Notes: generated from the letters alone by a model not told the origin. Shown: positions 23,735 through 33,282, counted from the first letter of the stretch. The stretch: DNA of 64,000 nt from Sphingomonas sp. C3-2 (GCF_033025475.1 NZ_CP130322.1:3043001-3107000), one strand, 5' to 3'. Translations and numbers: made by a program.

Positions 23735-24136
23735 TCAGCCTTCGGGATAGCGTTCGAATTCCGGAAGTTGGTGGGCGTTCTTCATCCAGCCGATACGGTC
23801 GGCCACCTGGATCTGCGCCGAGGGCGCGACCACCGCATCGGGATCGTCGAGCGTGGCGGTTTGCAGATCAATGAGGTTCGGGAAGATGACCGCGTTGGTG
23901 TAGAAAAGCCCGGTGCCACAATCGGGGCAGAAATGGCGGCGCCCATCGGCGGACGAATGATAGACCTTGGCCGTGCCCTGAACGACCTTGATCGCGGTTT
24001 CGGGATAGACCGCCCAGGCGACCAGCGGCGCACCCGCCGATTTTCGACAGTCGGTGCAGTGGCATAGCGCGTGGCGGGGGGCGTCCTCGGAAATTTCATA
24101 ACGAATTGTGCCGCAGTGGCAGCCGCCGGTGAGCAT
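23735..24136 (-). CDS. GFA-family zinc protein (DUF636)
   Basis: 133 residues. The zinc ligands of the glutathione-dependent formaldehyde-activating family are all present: GGCHCGTIRY, HCTDCRKS, then FCPDCGTGLFY. The family name comes from one member that binds glutathione; most homologues have no established substrate. The start (complement of 24134-24136) has GGAG upstream. Confidence 0.88.
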   Translation of the reverse strand: MLTGGCHCGTIRYEISEDAPRHALCHCTDCRKSAGAPLVAWAVYPETAIKVVQGTAKVYHSSADGRRHFCPDCGTGLFYTNAVIFPNLIDLQTATLDDPDAVVAPSAQIQVADRIGWMKNAHQLPEFERYPEG

Positions 24137-24238
24137 CGGAGTTTCTCCACGAATCAAGGAGGATAGCTTAGCACCACCCGGGGCAGCCGCCGCGCGCAAA
24201 GGAGGGAGTGCGCGGAAAAACGTACATTTTTCTAAAAT

Positions 24239-24255
24239 GATATGTTGTAACTTTG
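24239..24255. promoter_or_regulatory. Candidate Zur box upstream of the MerC-like gene
   Basis: An AT-rich patch in an otherwise GC-rich region contains GATATGTTGTAACTTTG, with the near-palindrome GTTGTAAC at 24244-24251. This resembles alphaproteobacterial Zur sites built around GTTATAAC. The Fur/Zur-type gene follows 490 bases downstream, after the MerC-like gene. Confidence 0.4.
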
Positions 24256-24298
24256 CGCCGGACGTGCCAGATGCATTTCCATCGTCACGGAGATTTCC

Positions 24299-24667
24299 TT
24301 GTCCAGCACCCTTAGCCGTTCTGCCCTGCTCGACCGACTGGCCATTGGCCTGTCCGGTTTGTGCCTGGTGCACTGCGTGGCGAGCGCGGTGCTGGTGGCG
24401 GTGCTGGCATCGGCCGGCGGGATTCTTGTCGACCACCGCATCCATGAGGTGGGGCTGATCATCGCGATGGTGCTGGGCGCGGCCGGGCTGGGATCGGGCG
24501 TGCTGCGCCACGGTTTCATGATGCCGTCCGCCGTCGGCGCGCTGGGACTGGGCGTGATGGCCGGGGCGCTCACCATGCCGCACGATGCGGGCGAAGTGGT
24601 CTATACGATCGTCGGCGTTTTGCTGGTGGCGCTGGGCCACGACCTCAATCGCCGCGCCAACCACTGA
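24299..24667 (+). CDS. MerC-domain membrane protein
   Basis: 122 residues with four hydrophobic helices. The first contains LSGLCLVHCVASAVL, whose Cys pair spaced CLVHC is the MerC signature, and histidines occur in VDHRIHE, LRHGFMM and LGHDLNR. MerC proteins carry mercuric ion, but chromosomal homologues next to zur genes are thought to handle zinc or other metals. The start is a TTG at 24299 with GGAG eight bases upstream; no ATG in frame precedes it. The zur gene begins 75 bases after its stop. Confidence 0.8.
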   Translation: MSSTLSRSALLDRLAIGLSGLCLVHCVASAVLVAVLASAGGILVDHRIHEVGLIIAMVLGAAGLGSGVLRHGFMMPSAVGALGLGVMAGALTMPHDAGEVVYTIVGVLLVALGHDLNRRANH

Positions 24668-24742
24668 GCGATCGCGCCCCAAATTAGCCCGAAAGGCGCG
24701 CAAGAGCTTGCCCCCGAGGGTGGGAGCGCCTAGATTTCGGCT

Positions 24743-25201
24743 ATGTCACAGCATCATCATCACGAGCATCAGGGCGTTGCGCTGGCCGATGCGGCCAAGG
24801 CAGCGCTTGAGCGTTCGGGCGAGCAATGGACCGCGATGCGCGCGAGCATCTTCGATGTGCTTTCGGGATTCGAGAAGCCGGCTTCGGCCTATGACATTGC
24901 CGAGGCGGTTTCGACCGCGCAGGGGCGGCGGGTGGCCGCCAACAGCGTTTACCGCATCCTCGACCTGTTCGTGAACGCGAATCTGGCGCGCCGGGTGGAA
25001 AGCGTGAACGCCTATGTCGCCAACAAGCACCCCGATTGCCTGCACGATTGCATCTTTCTGGTATGCGACGCGTGTGGGCAGGCGACGCATATCGACGACG
25101 ACCATGTGACCGACGGGGTGCGTTCCGCCGCGATCAAGGCGGGGTTTGCGCCCCAGCGCCCGGTGATCGAGGTGCATGGGCGCTGCGCCGATTGCGACTG
25201 A
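24743..25201 (+). CDS. zur: Fur-family regulator, Zur-like
   Basis: 152 residues. A histidine-rich N-terminus (SQHHHHEHQ) leads into a Fur-type winged helix (TAMRASIFDVLSGFEKPASAYDI, NSVYRILDLF) and a metal-binding domain with HPDCLHDCIFLVCDACGQ and a final HGRCADCD, giving two CxxC pairs for structural zinc. The pattern favours Zur over Fur. It follows the MerC-like gene, whose promoter carries a candidate box, consistent with zinc-responsive control of both. Confidence 0.85.
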   Translation: MSQHHHHEHQGVALADAAKAALERSGEQWTAMRASIFDVLSGFEKPASAYDIAEAVSTAQGRRVAANSVYRILDLFVNANLARRVESVNAYVANKHPDCLHDCIFLVCDACGQATHIDDDHVTDGVRSAAIKAGFAPQRPVIEVHGRCADCD

Positions 25202-25278
25202 CCGGCCCGGGCAAGGTCGATAAGTGAAAGCCTGCCCAGCAGGCCGATGATTGAAATCAACACCAATCGCAGCGCCGC

Positions 25279-25318
25279 ACGGAACCCGAAGGCCGCAGGG
25301 TCTTTTTAGCGGTTCCGT
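25279..25318. repeat. Inverted repeat between zur and dxs
   Basis: ACGGAACC (25279-25286) is repeated inverted as GGTTCCGT (25311-25318) with a 24-base centre that ends in TCTTTTTAGC. It may end zur transcription or structure the dxs leader; neither is certain. Confidence 0.45.
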
Positions 25319-25368
25319 TCGACAGCGGGATGCCATGCGATTAAAGCAGGGCCTGAAAGGGAGCCTTG

Positions 25369-27294
25369 ATGTCAGAATTACCCGCGACTCCGCTTTTGGA
25401 TAAAGTCGCATTCCCAGCCGATCTGCGCGCGCTTGCGCCGTCCGACCTGCGCCAGCTGGCGGCCGAACTGCGCGCCGAGACGATTTCGGCGGTGTCGGTT
25501 ACCGGCGGCCATCTGGGCGCGGGGCTGGGGGTCGTCGAACTGACGGTTGCGCTCCATTATGTGTTCAACACGCCCGACGACCGGTTGATCTGGGACGTCG
25601 GCCATCAATGCTATCCGCACAAGATCCTGACCGGGCGGCGCGATCGCATCCGCACGCTGCGCCAGGGCGGGGGGCTTTCGGGCTTCACCAAGCGTTCGGA
25701 AAGCGAATATGACCCGTTCGGCGCGGCGCACAGCTCGACCTCGATCTCGGCAGCGCTGGGCTTTGCGGTGGCGAACAAGATTTCGGGCAGCCCGGACAAG
25801 GCGATCGCCGTGATCGGCGACGGCGCGATGTCGGCGGGCATGGCCTATGAGGCGATGAACAATGCCGAGCAGGCGGGCAACCGGCTGGTCGTGATCCTCA
25901 ACGACAACGACATGTCGATCGCGCCGCCGGTGGGCGGGCTTTCGGCCTATCTGTCGCGCATCGTTTCGAGCCGCGAATTTCTGGGCCTGCGCGAACTGGC
26001 CAAGCGGCTGGCGCGCAAGCTGCCCCGGCCGCTGCATCAGGCGGCGCGCAAGACCGACGAATTCGCGCGCGGCATGGCGATGGGCGGCACGCTGTTCGAG
26101 GAACTGGGCTTTTATTATGTCGGCCCGGTCGACGGGCATAATCTGGACCAGTTGATCCCCGTGCTTGAAAATGTGCGCGATGCGGAACAGGGGCCGATCC
26201 TTGTCCATGTCGTGACGCAGAAGGGCAAGGGCTATGGCCCCGCCGAGGCAGCGGCCGACAAATATCACGGCGTCCAGAAGTTCGACGTGATCACCGGCAC
26301 GCAGGCCAAGGCCCCGCCGGGACCGCCGAGCTATACCAATGTCTTTGCCAAGGCGCTGATCGACGAGGCGACGCGCGACCCCAAGGTGTGCGCGATCACC
26401 GCGGCGATGCCTTCGGGCACCGGGCTCGACAAGTTCGCCCAGACCTTCCCCGAGCGCAGCTTCGACGTCGGCATCGCCGAGCAGCATGCGGTGACCTTCG
26501 CCGCCGGGCTCGCGGCGCAGGGGATGCGCCCGTTCTGCGCGATCTATTCGACCTTCCTGCAGCGCGCCTATGACCAGGTGGTGCACGACGTCGCGATCCA
26601 GAACCTGCCGGTGCGCTTTGCGATCGACCGCGCCGGGCTGGTGGGCGCCGATGGCAGCACCCATGCGGGCGCGTTCGACGTGACCTATCTTGCCAGCCTG
26701 CCGAACATGGTGGTGATGGCGGCGGCCGACGAGGCCGAGCTGGTGCACATGGTGCACACCTGCGCGCTGCACGACAGCAGCCCGATTGCGGTGCGCTATC
26801 CGCGTGGCAACGGCACCGGCATCGCGCTGCCCGAAACGCCCCGGCAGCTGGAGATCGGCAAGGGCCGCACCATCCGCCAGGGCAAGAAGGTGGCGATCCT
26901 GTCGCTCGGTACCCGTCTTGAGGAGGCGCTGAAGGCGGCGGACCAGCTGGACGCGATGGGGCTTTCGACGACGGTGGCCGATCTGCGTTTTGCCAAGCCG
27001 CTGGACGAGGAACTGATCCGCAAGCTGCTGACCAGCCATGAGGTGGCGGTGACCATCGAGGAAAATTCGGTGGGTGGGCTCGGCGCGCATGTGCTGACCT
27101 ATGCCAGCGATGCCGGGCTGATCGACGCCGGGCTGAAGCTGCGCACGCTGCGCCTGCCCGATATCTTCCAGGAGCATGAAAAGCCCGAGAAGCAATATGA
27201 CGAGGCAGGGCTGAACGCACCGAACATCGTCGAGACCGTGCTGAAGGCGCTGCGCCACAATTCAGCCGGTGTGTCGCACGGGGCGAGCGCCTGA
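25369..27294 (+). CDS. dxs: 1-deoxy-D-xylulose-5-phosphate synthase
   Basis: 641 residues. It condenses pyruvate and glyceraldehyde-3-phosphate with thiamine diphosphate, the first step of the non-mevalonate isoprenoid pathway. Visible are [10 protein letters not shown] with an active-site histidine, the thiamine/Mg motif [17 protein letters not shown], the catalytic-domain [12 protein letters not shown] and the transketolase C-terminal domain ([15 protein letters not shown]). The ATG at 25369 is used; a TTG one codon earlier is also possible. GAAAGGGAG precedes it. The tlyA gene follows after seven bases, a common pairing. Confidence 0.97.
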   Translation: MSELPATPLLDKVAFPADLRALAPSDLRQLAAELRAETISAVSVTGGHLGAGLGVVELTVALHYVFNTPDDRLIWDVGHQCYPHKILTGRRDRIRTLRQGGGLSGFTKRSESEYDPFGAAHSSTSISAALGFAVANKISGSPDKAIAVIGDGAMSAGMAYEAMNNAEQAGNRLVVILNDNDMSIAPPVGGLSAYLSRIVSSREFLGLRELAKRLARKLPRPLHQAARKTDEFARGMAMGGTLFEELGFYYVGPVDGHNLDQLIPVLENVRDAEQGPILVHVVTQKGKGYGPAEAAADKYHGVQKFDVITGTQAKAPPGPPSYTNVFAKALIDEATRDPKVCAITAAMPSGTGLDKFAQTFPERSFDVGIAEQHAVTFAAGLAAQGMRPFCAIYSTFLQRAYDQVVHDVAIQNLPVRFAIDRAGLVGADGSTHAGAFDVTYLASLPNMVVMAAADEAELVHMVHTCALHDSSPIAVRYPRGNGTGIALPETPRQLEIGKGRTIRQGKKVAILSLGTRLEEALKAADQLDAMGLSTTVADLRFAKPLDEELIRKLLTSHEVAVTIEENSVGGLGAHVLTYASDAGLIDAGLKLRTLRLPDIFQEHEKPEKQYDEAGLNAPNIVETVLKALRHNSAGVSHGASA

Positions 27295-27301
27295 TCGCAT
27301 C

Positions 27302-28033
27302 ATGGCGAAAGTTCGCACAGATCAGCTGCTCGTCGACCGCGGGCTGGCCGAAAGCCGCACGCGCGCGCAGGCGCTGATCCTCGCGGGCCTTGTCTTTTCG
27401 GGCGAGCGCAAGATCGAGAAGGCAGGCCATGCGCTGCCCGAGGAGGCGCCCATCGAGGTGCGCGGGCGCGACCATCCCTGGGTGTCGCGCGGCGGGATCA
27501 AGCTGGCGCACGGGCTGGAGCATTTCGGCTGGGACATTGCGGGCGCGGTGGCGATGGATGTGGGATCATCGACCGGCGGGTTCACCGACGTGATGCTGAC
27601 CAAGGGCGCGGTGCGCGTCTATGCCGTCGACAGCGGGACCAACCAGCTGGCGTGGAAATTGCGGCAGGACCCGCGTGTCGTGGTGCACGAAAAGACCAGC
27701 GCGCGCATCTTGACCGCCGACCATATCCCCGAGCCGATCGACCTGATCGTGTGCGATGCGAGCTTTATCTCGCTGGCCAAGGTGCTGGCGGTGCCGATGG
27801 GCTTTGCCGCGCCCGGTGCGCGGTTGATGGCGCTGATCAAACCGCAGTTCGAAGCGGGGCGCGACGAAGTGGGCAAGGGCGGCGTGGTTCGCGATCCCAC
27901 GATTCATGCGCGGGTGTGCGGCGAGGTGCGCGGCTGGATCGAAGCATCTGGCTGGACCGTCGAGGGAATTACGGAAAGCCCGATCAAGGGGCCTGAGGGC
28001 AACATAGAGTTTCTGATTGCCGCCCATTGCTAA
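27302..28033 (+). CDS. tlyA: TlyA-family RNA methyltransferase
   Basis: 243 residues. An N-terminal S4 RNA-binding domain (VRTDQLLVDRGLAESRTRAQ) precedes an FtsJ-like Rossmann domain with VAMDVGSSTGGFTDVML, the SAM site, and LIVCDASFISL with catalytic residues. Characterised TlyA proteins methylate ribose 2'-O of cytidines in 16S and/or 23S rRNA; some homologues are described as hemolysins, which is a historical label. It directly follows dxs. Confidence 0.92.
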   Translation: MAKVRTDQLLVDRGLAESRTRAQALILAGLVFSGERKIEKAGHALPEEAPIEVRGRDHPWVSRGGIKLAHGLEHFGWDIAGAVAMDVGSSTGGFTDVMLTKGAVRVYAVDSGTNQLAWKLRQDPRVVVHEKTSARILTADHIPEPIDLIVCDASFISLAKVLAVPMGFAAPGARLMALIKPQFEAGRDEVGKGGVVRDPTIHARVCGEVRGWIEASGWTVEGITESPIKGPEGNIEFLIAAHC

Positions 28034-28034
28034 G

Positions 28035-28053
28035 TTGCGACAATTTGCGACAA
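28035..28053. promoter_or_regulatory. Tandem TTGCGACAA repeats upstream of the RND pump
   Basis: TTGCGACAA occurs at 28035-28043 and again at 28045-28053, exactly ten bases or one helical turn apart, flanked so that AGTTG...CAACT also forms an inverted repeat. A degenerate third copy (TTGCGCGATAGCGACA) begins at 28078. The position just before the efflux operon suggests a repressor site. No regulator gene is adjacent. Confidence 0.45.
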
Positions 28054-28102
28054 CTGATGTGCTTGCCAATTACCTAGTTGCGCGATAGCGACATATTATA
28101 AC

Positions 28103-29188
28103 ATGATAAATCGGCTCATCCTTTTCGCTCCCCTGATGCTGCTTGCTGCGTGCGGCGGCGCGAACGGCAATGAAGGGCGCGCGCGCAGCGCGCCGCTGGT
28201 GACGGCGGAGGCGGTGGCGTCGCAACGCTTTGTCGACCGGATCGATGCCGTGGGCACCGCCTTTGCCAATGAGCAGGTGACGCTTTCGGCACCCGTGACC
28301 GAACGGATCGTGAGCCTCAATTTCAGCGATGGCGGCTATGTGCGCCAGGGCCAGGTGATCGCCGCGCTCGCACGCGGGCAGGAAAACGCCCAGCTGGCCG
28401 AAGCCAATGCGCGCGCGCATGAGGCGCGCCAGCAGCTCGACCGGCTGGAGGCGCTGCGCAACCGCGGCTTTGCCACCAAATCCGCCGTCGACACGCAGGT
28501 GGCGCTGGTATCATCGGCCCGCGCGCAGGCGCAGCAGGCCGAAGCCGCGATCGGCGACCGCGTGATCCGCGCGCCATTTTCGGGCTGGGTGTCGCTGCGC
28601 AACATTTCGGCGGGCGCGGTGATTACGGCTGGCACCGAGATTGCGACGATCAGCGACCTTTCGCAGATCAAGCTCGACTTCGCGATCCCCGAGACGCTGC
28701 TGACCGCGCTGCGCGAAGGCCAGACGATCAAGGCGGTGGCCGCCGCTTATCCCGATCAACGCTTTGCCGGCACCATCCGCACGATCGATCCGGTGGTGAA
28801 CCCGCAGACGCGCACCGTGCAGGTGCGTGCGATCCTGCCCAATGGCGACCGCAGGCTGAAGCCCGGCATGATGATGACGGTGAGCGTCGAAGCCGCCGAA
28901 CGCCACGGGCTGGCCGTGCCCGAACTGGCGCTGGTGGGCGAGGGTGACAAGAGCTTCGTCTTCCTGATCGGCAAGGACAAGAAGGTGAAACGCACCCCGG
29001 TGCGTACCGGCCTGCGCCAGAGCGGCGTGGTCGAGATCGTCGAGGGGCTGAACCCGGGCGACCGCGTGGTGACCGAGGGTGTGATCAAGCTGAGCGACGG
29101 CATGCCCGTGCGGCTGGCCGGCGAAGAGGGCAAGCCCGCAGGCGCGCCGCAAGGTGGCAAGCCCACGCCCAAGCCCGGCCAGGGCTGA
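28103..29188 (+). CDS. RND efflux periplasmic adaptor (membrane fusion) lipoprotein
   Basis: 361 residues. The N-terminus is a lipoprotein signal with LLAAC and lipidated Cys17. The hairpin-lipoyl-barrel order is clear: VTLSAPVTERIVSLNFSDGG, a coiled-coil hairpin around residues 90-135 (ANARAHEARQQLDRLEALRN), DRVIRAPFSGWVSLRNISAG, then the beta-barrel and membrane-proximal domains. It bridges the inner-membrane permease encoded next to an outer-membrane channel, which is not encoded here. The substrate is unknown. Confidence 0.92.
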   Translation: MINRLILFAPLMLLAACGGANGNEGRARSAPLVTAEAVASQRFVDRIDAVGTAFANEQVTLSAPVTERIVSLNFSDGGYVRQGQVIAALARGQENAQLAEANARAHEARQQLDRLEALRNRGFATKSAVDTQVALVSSARAQAQQAEAAIGDRVIRAPFSGWVSLRNISAGAVITAGTEIATISDLSQIKLDFAIPETLLTALREGQTIKAVAAAYPDQRFAGTIRTIDPVVNPQTRTVQVRAILPNGDRRLKPGMMMTVSVEAAERHGLAVPELALVGEGDKSFVFLIGKDKKVKRTPVRTGLRQSGVVEIVEGLNPGDRVVTEGVIKLSDGMPVRLAGEEGKPAGAPQGGKPTPKPGQG

Positions 29189-29198
29189 GGCCAAGGCC

Positions 29199-32100
29199 AT
29201 GCAGCTTTCCGACCTTTCCGTCCGCCGCCCGGTTTTCGCGACGGTCATCGCGATCCTGCTCTGCATTGTCGGGGCGGTCGGCTATTCGAGCCTGTCGGTC
29301 CGCGAATATCCCGATACCGACCCGCCGGTCGTGTCGGTCCAGACGACCTATACGGGGGCCGCCGCGAGCGTGGTTGAAGCGCGCGTGACGCAGGTTCTGG
29401 AAGAACAGCTTTCGGGGATCGAGGGCATCCAGACCATCACCTCGCGGTCGCGCGACGGTGAATCGAACATCACCATCGAATTTTCACCCGGCCGCGATAT
29501 CGAATCCGCTGCCAACGACGTGCGCGACCGCATCGGTTCGGCGGCCGAGGACCTGCCCGACGAGGCGCTGGCGCCCGAAGTGCGCAAGGCCGATTCCGAT
29601 TCCCAGCCGATCATGTTCCTCGTCGTCTCGCGCCCCGGCTGGAGCCGGTTGCAGCTGAGCGATTATGTCGACCGCAACATGGTGGACCGTTTCTCGTCGA
29701 TCGACGGCGTCGCGCGCGTCTTTATCGGCGGCGAGGCGCGCCCGTCGATGCGGGTCTGGCTGGAACCTGAAAGGCTCACCGCCTTTGGCATGACCCCCGC
29801 CGATGTCGAACAGGCGCTGCGCAGCCAGAATGTCGAGCTGCCCGCAGGCCGGCTGGAATCGAAGGACCAGAACGTCACGCTGCGCGTCGAGCGGCCCTTT
29901 GGAACGCCTGCCAGCTTTGAACAGCTGATCGTCGGGCGCGGCGACAATGGCTATCTCGTTCGGCTGGGCGATGTCGCCAGGGTCGAGGAAAATGCCGAGA
30001 ATATCTATCAGAATTTCCGCCTGAACGGGCAGCCTGCGGTGGGGCTTGGCATCGTTCGTCAATCGGGCGCGAACACGCTGGAAGTTGCCGACCGCGCCAA
30101 GGCCGAGGCGGAGGCGCTGCGCGCCAACCTGCCTGATGGCATGACGATCACCATCGGTTCGGACGACTCGCTGTTCATCAGCCGCGCGATCGAGCGCGTG
30201 TGGCACACGCTGGCCGAGGCCGCGATCCTGGTGGTGCTTGTCATCTTCCTGTTTCTGGGAAGCTGGCGCGCGACACTGATCCCCGCCGTGACGGTGCCCA
30301 TTTGCCTGCTCTGCGCCTTTGCCGTGCTGTGGCTGTTCGGATATTCGATCAATCTGCTGACGCTATTGGCGCTGGTGCTGGCGATCGGGCTGGTCGTCGA
30401 TGACGCGATCGTGGTGCTGGAAAATGTCTATCACCGGATCGAGCAGGGCGAGCCCCCGCTGGTGGCGGCGTTCAAGGGCACGCGGCAGGTGGGCTTTGCG
30501 GTGATTTCGACCACCGTCGTCGTCTGCGCGGTGTTCGTGCCGGTGATGTTCCTCGCCGGGCAGACCGGGCTGTTGTTCCGCGAACTGGCGGTGGCGATGG
30601 TCGCGGCGATCGCCTTTTCGGGTTTCCTTGCGCTCAGCCTTGCGCCGATGCTGTGTTCCAAGATGCTCCGCCGCGAGGAACGCGGCCGGGTGACCGAGTG
30701 GCTGGAAGACAAGTTCCTGCGCATCGAAAATGGCTATTCGAACGCGCTTAACCGCGCGCTGACCAAGCCGCTGATCCCCGTGGCCGCGACGCTGGTGTTC
30801 GTCGTGGGCGCGGGCGCGCTGTTCACGACGATGAAGTCCGAACTGGTGCCGACCGAGGATGTCGGCATTGTTCAGGTGAACATCAGCGCGCCCGAGGGCA
30901 CCGGGTTCGCGACGATGGATAATTACGTCACCCAGATCCAGGACAGCTTTCTGGAGCTGATGCGCGACGACGGCGTGATCCGTACCGTGGCCGCGCGCAC
31001 CCCCGGCGGTTTCGGCGTGAGCGACGATTTCAACACCGGCGGCTACACCGTTTTCCTCAAGAACTGGGAAGACCGCGAGAAGACCACGCAGGACGTGGTG
31101 GACCAGATCAACGCCCGGCTGGCCGAAAACCCGGCGGTGCGCGGCAACGCGTCGATCCGCAATTCGCTGGCGCGGGGACGCGGCCAGCCGATCGATTTCG
31201 TGATCGCGGGCAACAGCTATGAGGAACTGGCCGTCGCGCGCGACCGTATCCTTGCCGCCGCCGCCGAGAACCCCGGCATCATCAACCTCGATTCCGATTA
31301 CAAGGAAACCAAGCCGCAGCTGCGCATCGAGGTGGATATCCAGCGCGCGGGCGATCTGGGCGTATCGGTGGCCGATGTTTCGAACGCGCTGCAGAGCCTG
31401 CTCGGGTCGCGCCGCGTATCGACCTATCTGGACCGGGGCGAGGAATATCGCGTGATTGTGCAGGCGGGCGCCGAAGGGCGCGTTGCGCTGTCCGACCTTG
31501 CCAAGATCAATGTCCGCAGCCGCACCGGCGCGCTGGTGCCGCTGTCGAACCTGGTTACCACCCGCGAAATGGCGGGGCCGCGCGATCTGGGCCGATACAA
31601 CAAGATGCGCGCGATCACGCTTTCGGGCGGGCTGGCGCCGGGATACACGCTGGGCGAGGCGCTCGATTTCCTCAATGAACAGGCGATCGGCAGCCCCGAG
31701 ATCACCGCGATCGGTTATCGCGGGCAGAGCCAGGCGCTGAAGGAAACCGGCGGTTCGATCTGGGTGGTCTTTGGCCTCACCATCGTGATTGTCTTCCTTG
31801 TCCTCGCCGCGCAGTTCGAAAGCTTTGTCCACCCGTTGGTGATCATCGCGACGGTGCCGCTGGCGGTGGCGGGCGGGGTCGTCGGCCTTGCGCTGACCGG
31901 CCAGACGATCAACCTCTACAGCCAGGTTGGGATCGTGATGCTGGTGGGGCTTGCCGCCAAGAACGGCATCCTGATCGTCGAATTTGCCAACCAGCTGCGC
32001 GACGAGGGCAGGCAGATCGCCGAGGCGATCCGCATGGCCGCGGTGCGCCGCCTGCGCCCGATCCTGATGACCTCGATCGCGACCGTTGCCGGCGCGGTGC

Positions 32101-32303
32101 CGCTGGTTGTCGTTGGCGGGGCGGGGGCGGCTTCGCGCACCGCGATCGGCGTCGTTATCGTCTTTGGCGTATCGATTGCGACGTTCATCACGCTTTTCCT
32201 CATTCCGATTTTATATGGGCGACTGGCCCGGTATACGGGATCGCCCGAAGCCGTTGGGCGTGAACTGGATGCAGCATTGGCGAGGCCTGCGCCCGCCGAA
32301 TAA
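29199..32303 (+). CDS. RND family efflux permease
   Basis: 1034 residues, standard for hydrophobe/amphiphile efflux pumps. It begins MQLSDLSVRRPVFATVIAIL and has two repeats, each with one helix, a large periplasmic loop and a run of six helices. The proton-relay aspartates are in VLAIGLVVDDAIVVLEN. The sequence is nearest to the MexK/OqxB-like or VexF-like group by eye. The ATG at 29199 is preferred over one 15 codons earlier because it fits homologues; it lies 11 bases after the adaptor stop. No TolC-like gene follows, so a channel encoded elsewhere must be used. Confidence 0.95.
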   Translation: MQLSDLSVRRPVFATVIAILLCIVGAVGYSSLSVREYPDTDPPVVSVQTTYTGAAASVVEARVTQVLEEQLSGIEGIQTITSRSRDGESNITIEFSPGRDIESAANDVRDRIGSAAEDLPDEALAPEVRKADSDSQPIMFLVVSRPGWSRLQLSDYVDRNMVDRFSSIDGVARVFIGGEARPSMRVWLEPERLTAFGMTPADVEQALRSQNVELPAGRLESKDQNVTLRVERPFGTPASFEQLIVGRGDNGYLVRLGDVARVEENAENIYQNFRLNGQPAVGLGIVRQSGANTLEVADRAKAEAEALRANLPDGMTITIGSDDSLFISRAIERVWHTLAEAAILVVLVIFLFLGSWRATLIPAVTVPICLLCAFAVLWLFGYSINLLTLLALVLAIGLVVDDAIVVLENVYHRIEQGEPPLVAAFKGTRQVGFAVISTTVVVCAVFVPVMFLAGQTGLLFRELAVAMVAAIAFSGFLALSLAPMLCSKMLRREERGRVTEWLEDKFLRIENGYSNALNRALTKPLIPVAATLVFVVGAGALFTTMKSELVPTEDVGIVQVNISAPEGTGFATMDNYVTQIQDSFLELMRDDGVIRTVAARTPGGFGVSDDFNTGGYTVFLKNWEDREKTTQDVVDQINARLAENPAVRGNASIRNSLARGRGQPIDFVIAGNSYEELAVARDRILAAAAENPGIINLDSDYKETKPQLRIEVDIQRAGDLGVSVADVSNALQSLLGSRRVSTYLDRGEEYRVIVQAGAEGRVALSDLAKINVRSRTGALVPLSNLVTTREMAGPRDLGRYNKMRAITLSGGLAPGYTLGEALDFLNEQAIGSPEITAIGYRGQSQALKETGGSIWVVFGLTIVIVFLVLAAQFESFVHPLVIIATVPLAVAGGVVGLALTGQTINLYSQVGIVMLVGLAAKNGILIVEFANQLRDEGRQIAEAIRMAAVRRLRPILMTSIATVAGAVPLVVVGGAGAASRTAIGVVIVFGVSIATFITLFLIPILYGRLARYTGSPEAVGRELDAALARPAPAE

Positions 32304-32321
32304 GGAAAGGCAGGGAACGCC

Positions 32322-32876
32322 ATGACCGAGATCGCATCGCAAGGCCAGTTGCGGGAATCTGCGGTGAGATGGGGGCTGGTGACCGTGCCCGCCATCGTGC
32401 TTTTGGGGACGCTTTCGGGCCGGCTGTCCAATTCGGGCTATGGCAATCCGTGGTTCGATGCGCTCGACAAGCCCGGTTTCATGCCGCCGGGCTGGGCGTT
32501 CGGCGTGGCGTGGACGCTGCTTTACATCCTGATGGGCATCGCCCTTGCGATGATTTTGAACGCGCGCGGTGCGCCGGGGCGGGGGCGCGCGATCGGGCTG
32601 TTCGCGGTGCAGCTGGCGCTGAACCTCGGTTGGTCTCCGCTGTTCTTTGCCGCGCATCAGGTGACGCTCGGCTTCTGGCTGATCCTTGTCATCCTTGCGC
32701 TGGCGGCGGCGACGACCTTGGCCTTTCGCGCGGTGCGCCCGGTGGCCGCGCTCTTGATGCTGCCCTATCTGGGCTGGCTGATTTTCGCGTCGACGCTGAA
32801 CTTTGCCATAGACCGGCTGAATCCCGATGCGGAAAGCCTTGTGCAGACCCGCCCGAGCGCCCAGATAGCGCTGTGA
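32322..32876 (+). CDS. tspO: TspO/MBR family protein
   Basis: 184 residues with five membrane helices and the tryptophan-rich signature of the family: GNPWFDALDKPGFMPPGWAFGVAWTLLYILMG, then NLGWSPLFFAAHQ. TspO binds porphyrins and affects oxygen- and stress-dependent regulation in other alphaproteobacteria. It begins 19 bases after the RND permease stop, so it may be part of that transcript. The C-terminus carries about 20 residues beyond the last helix. Confidence 0.93.
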   Translation: MTEIASQGQLRESAVRWGLVTVPAIVLLGTLSGRLSNSGYGNPWFDALDKPGFMPPGWAFGVAWTLLYILMGIALAMILNARGAPGRGRAIGLFAVQLALNLGWSPLFFAAHQVTLGFWLILVILALAAATTLAFRAVRPVAALLMLPYLGWLIFASTLNFAIDRLNPDAESLVQTRPSAQIAL

Positions 32877-32904
32877 GACCCAAAGCCGCTGGAGGCCGTA
32901 TATA

Positions 32905-33186
32905 ATGCAATCTGAGAACCGGATTTTTGACGATTTCGCGAAGCTGATCAACGGCGCCGCCGGCACGCTGGCCGGGGTTGGCCGCGAAGCCGAAGCCGCC
33001 GCGCGCGAACGCGCCAAGGAATGGATCGGCGGGCTGGACTTTGTGAGCCGCGAGGAATTCGAGGCGGTGAAGGCAATGGCAGCCGCCGCGCGCGACGAAG
33101 CAGATGCGCTGCGCGCCCGGCTCGATGCGCTGGAAGGCAAGCCCGCGTCCGACGCCGGAAAGCAGGAGAATGTTTCGGAGGGCTAA
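32905..33186 (+). CDS. ubiK: UbiK-like accessory factor (BMFP domain)
   Basis: 93 residues, with an amphipathic N-terminal helix (NRIFDDFAKLINGAAGTLAGV) and a C-terminal coiled coil (REEFEAVKAMAAAARDEADALRARLDALEGK), the layout of the BMFP/YqiC family. In enterobacteria UbiK assists aerobic ubiquinone biosynthesis; in this lineage the role is inferred from similarity only. Confidence 0.83.
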   Translation: MQSENRIFDDFAKLINGAAGTLAGVGREAEAAARERAKEWIGGLDFVSREEFEAVKAMAAAARDEADALRARLDALEGKPASDAGKQENVSEG

Positions 33187-33282
33187 TGAATTCATCCACA
33201 GATAATTTCTCAGGCGCTACGATTTGCCTTGTTTTAGGGGCAAACCGGTTGCACCAGTTGCCCGAGATGACAATTCGGGCGG

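Noticed and set aside
28103-32303. Complete tripartite efflux system
   Set aside because: Only the adaptor and permease are encoded. The next genes are tspO and ubiK, so no outer-membrane channel can be claimed.
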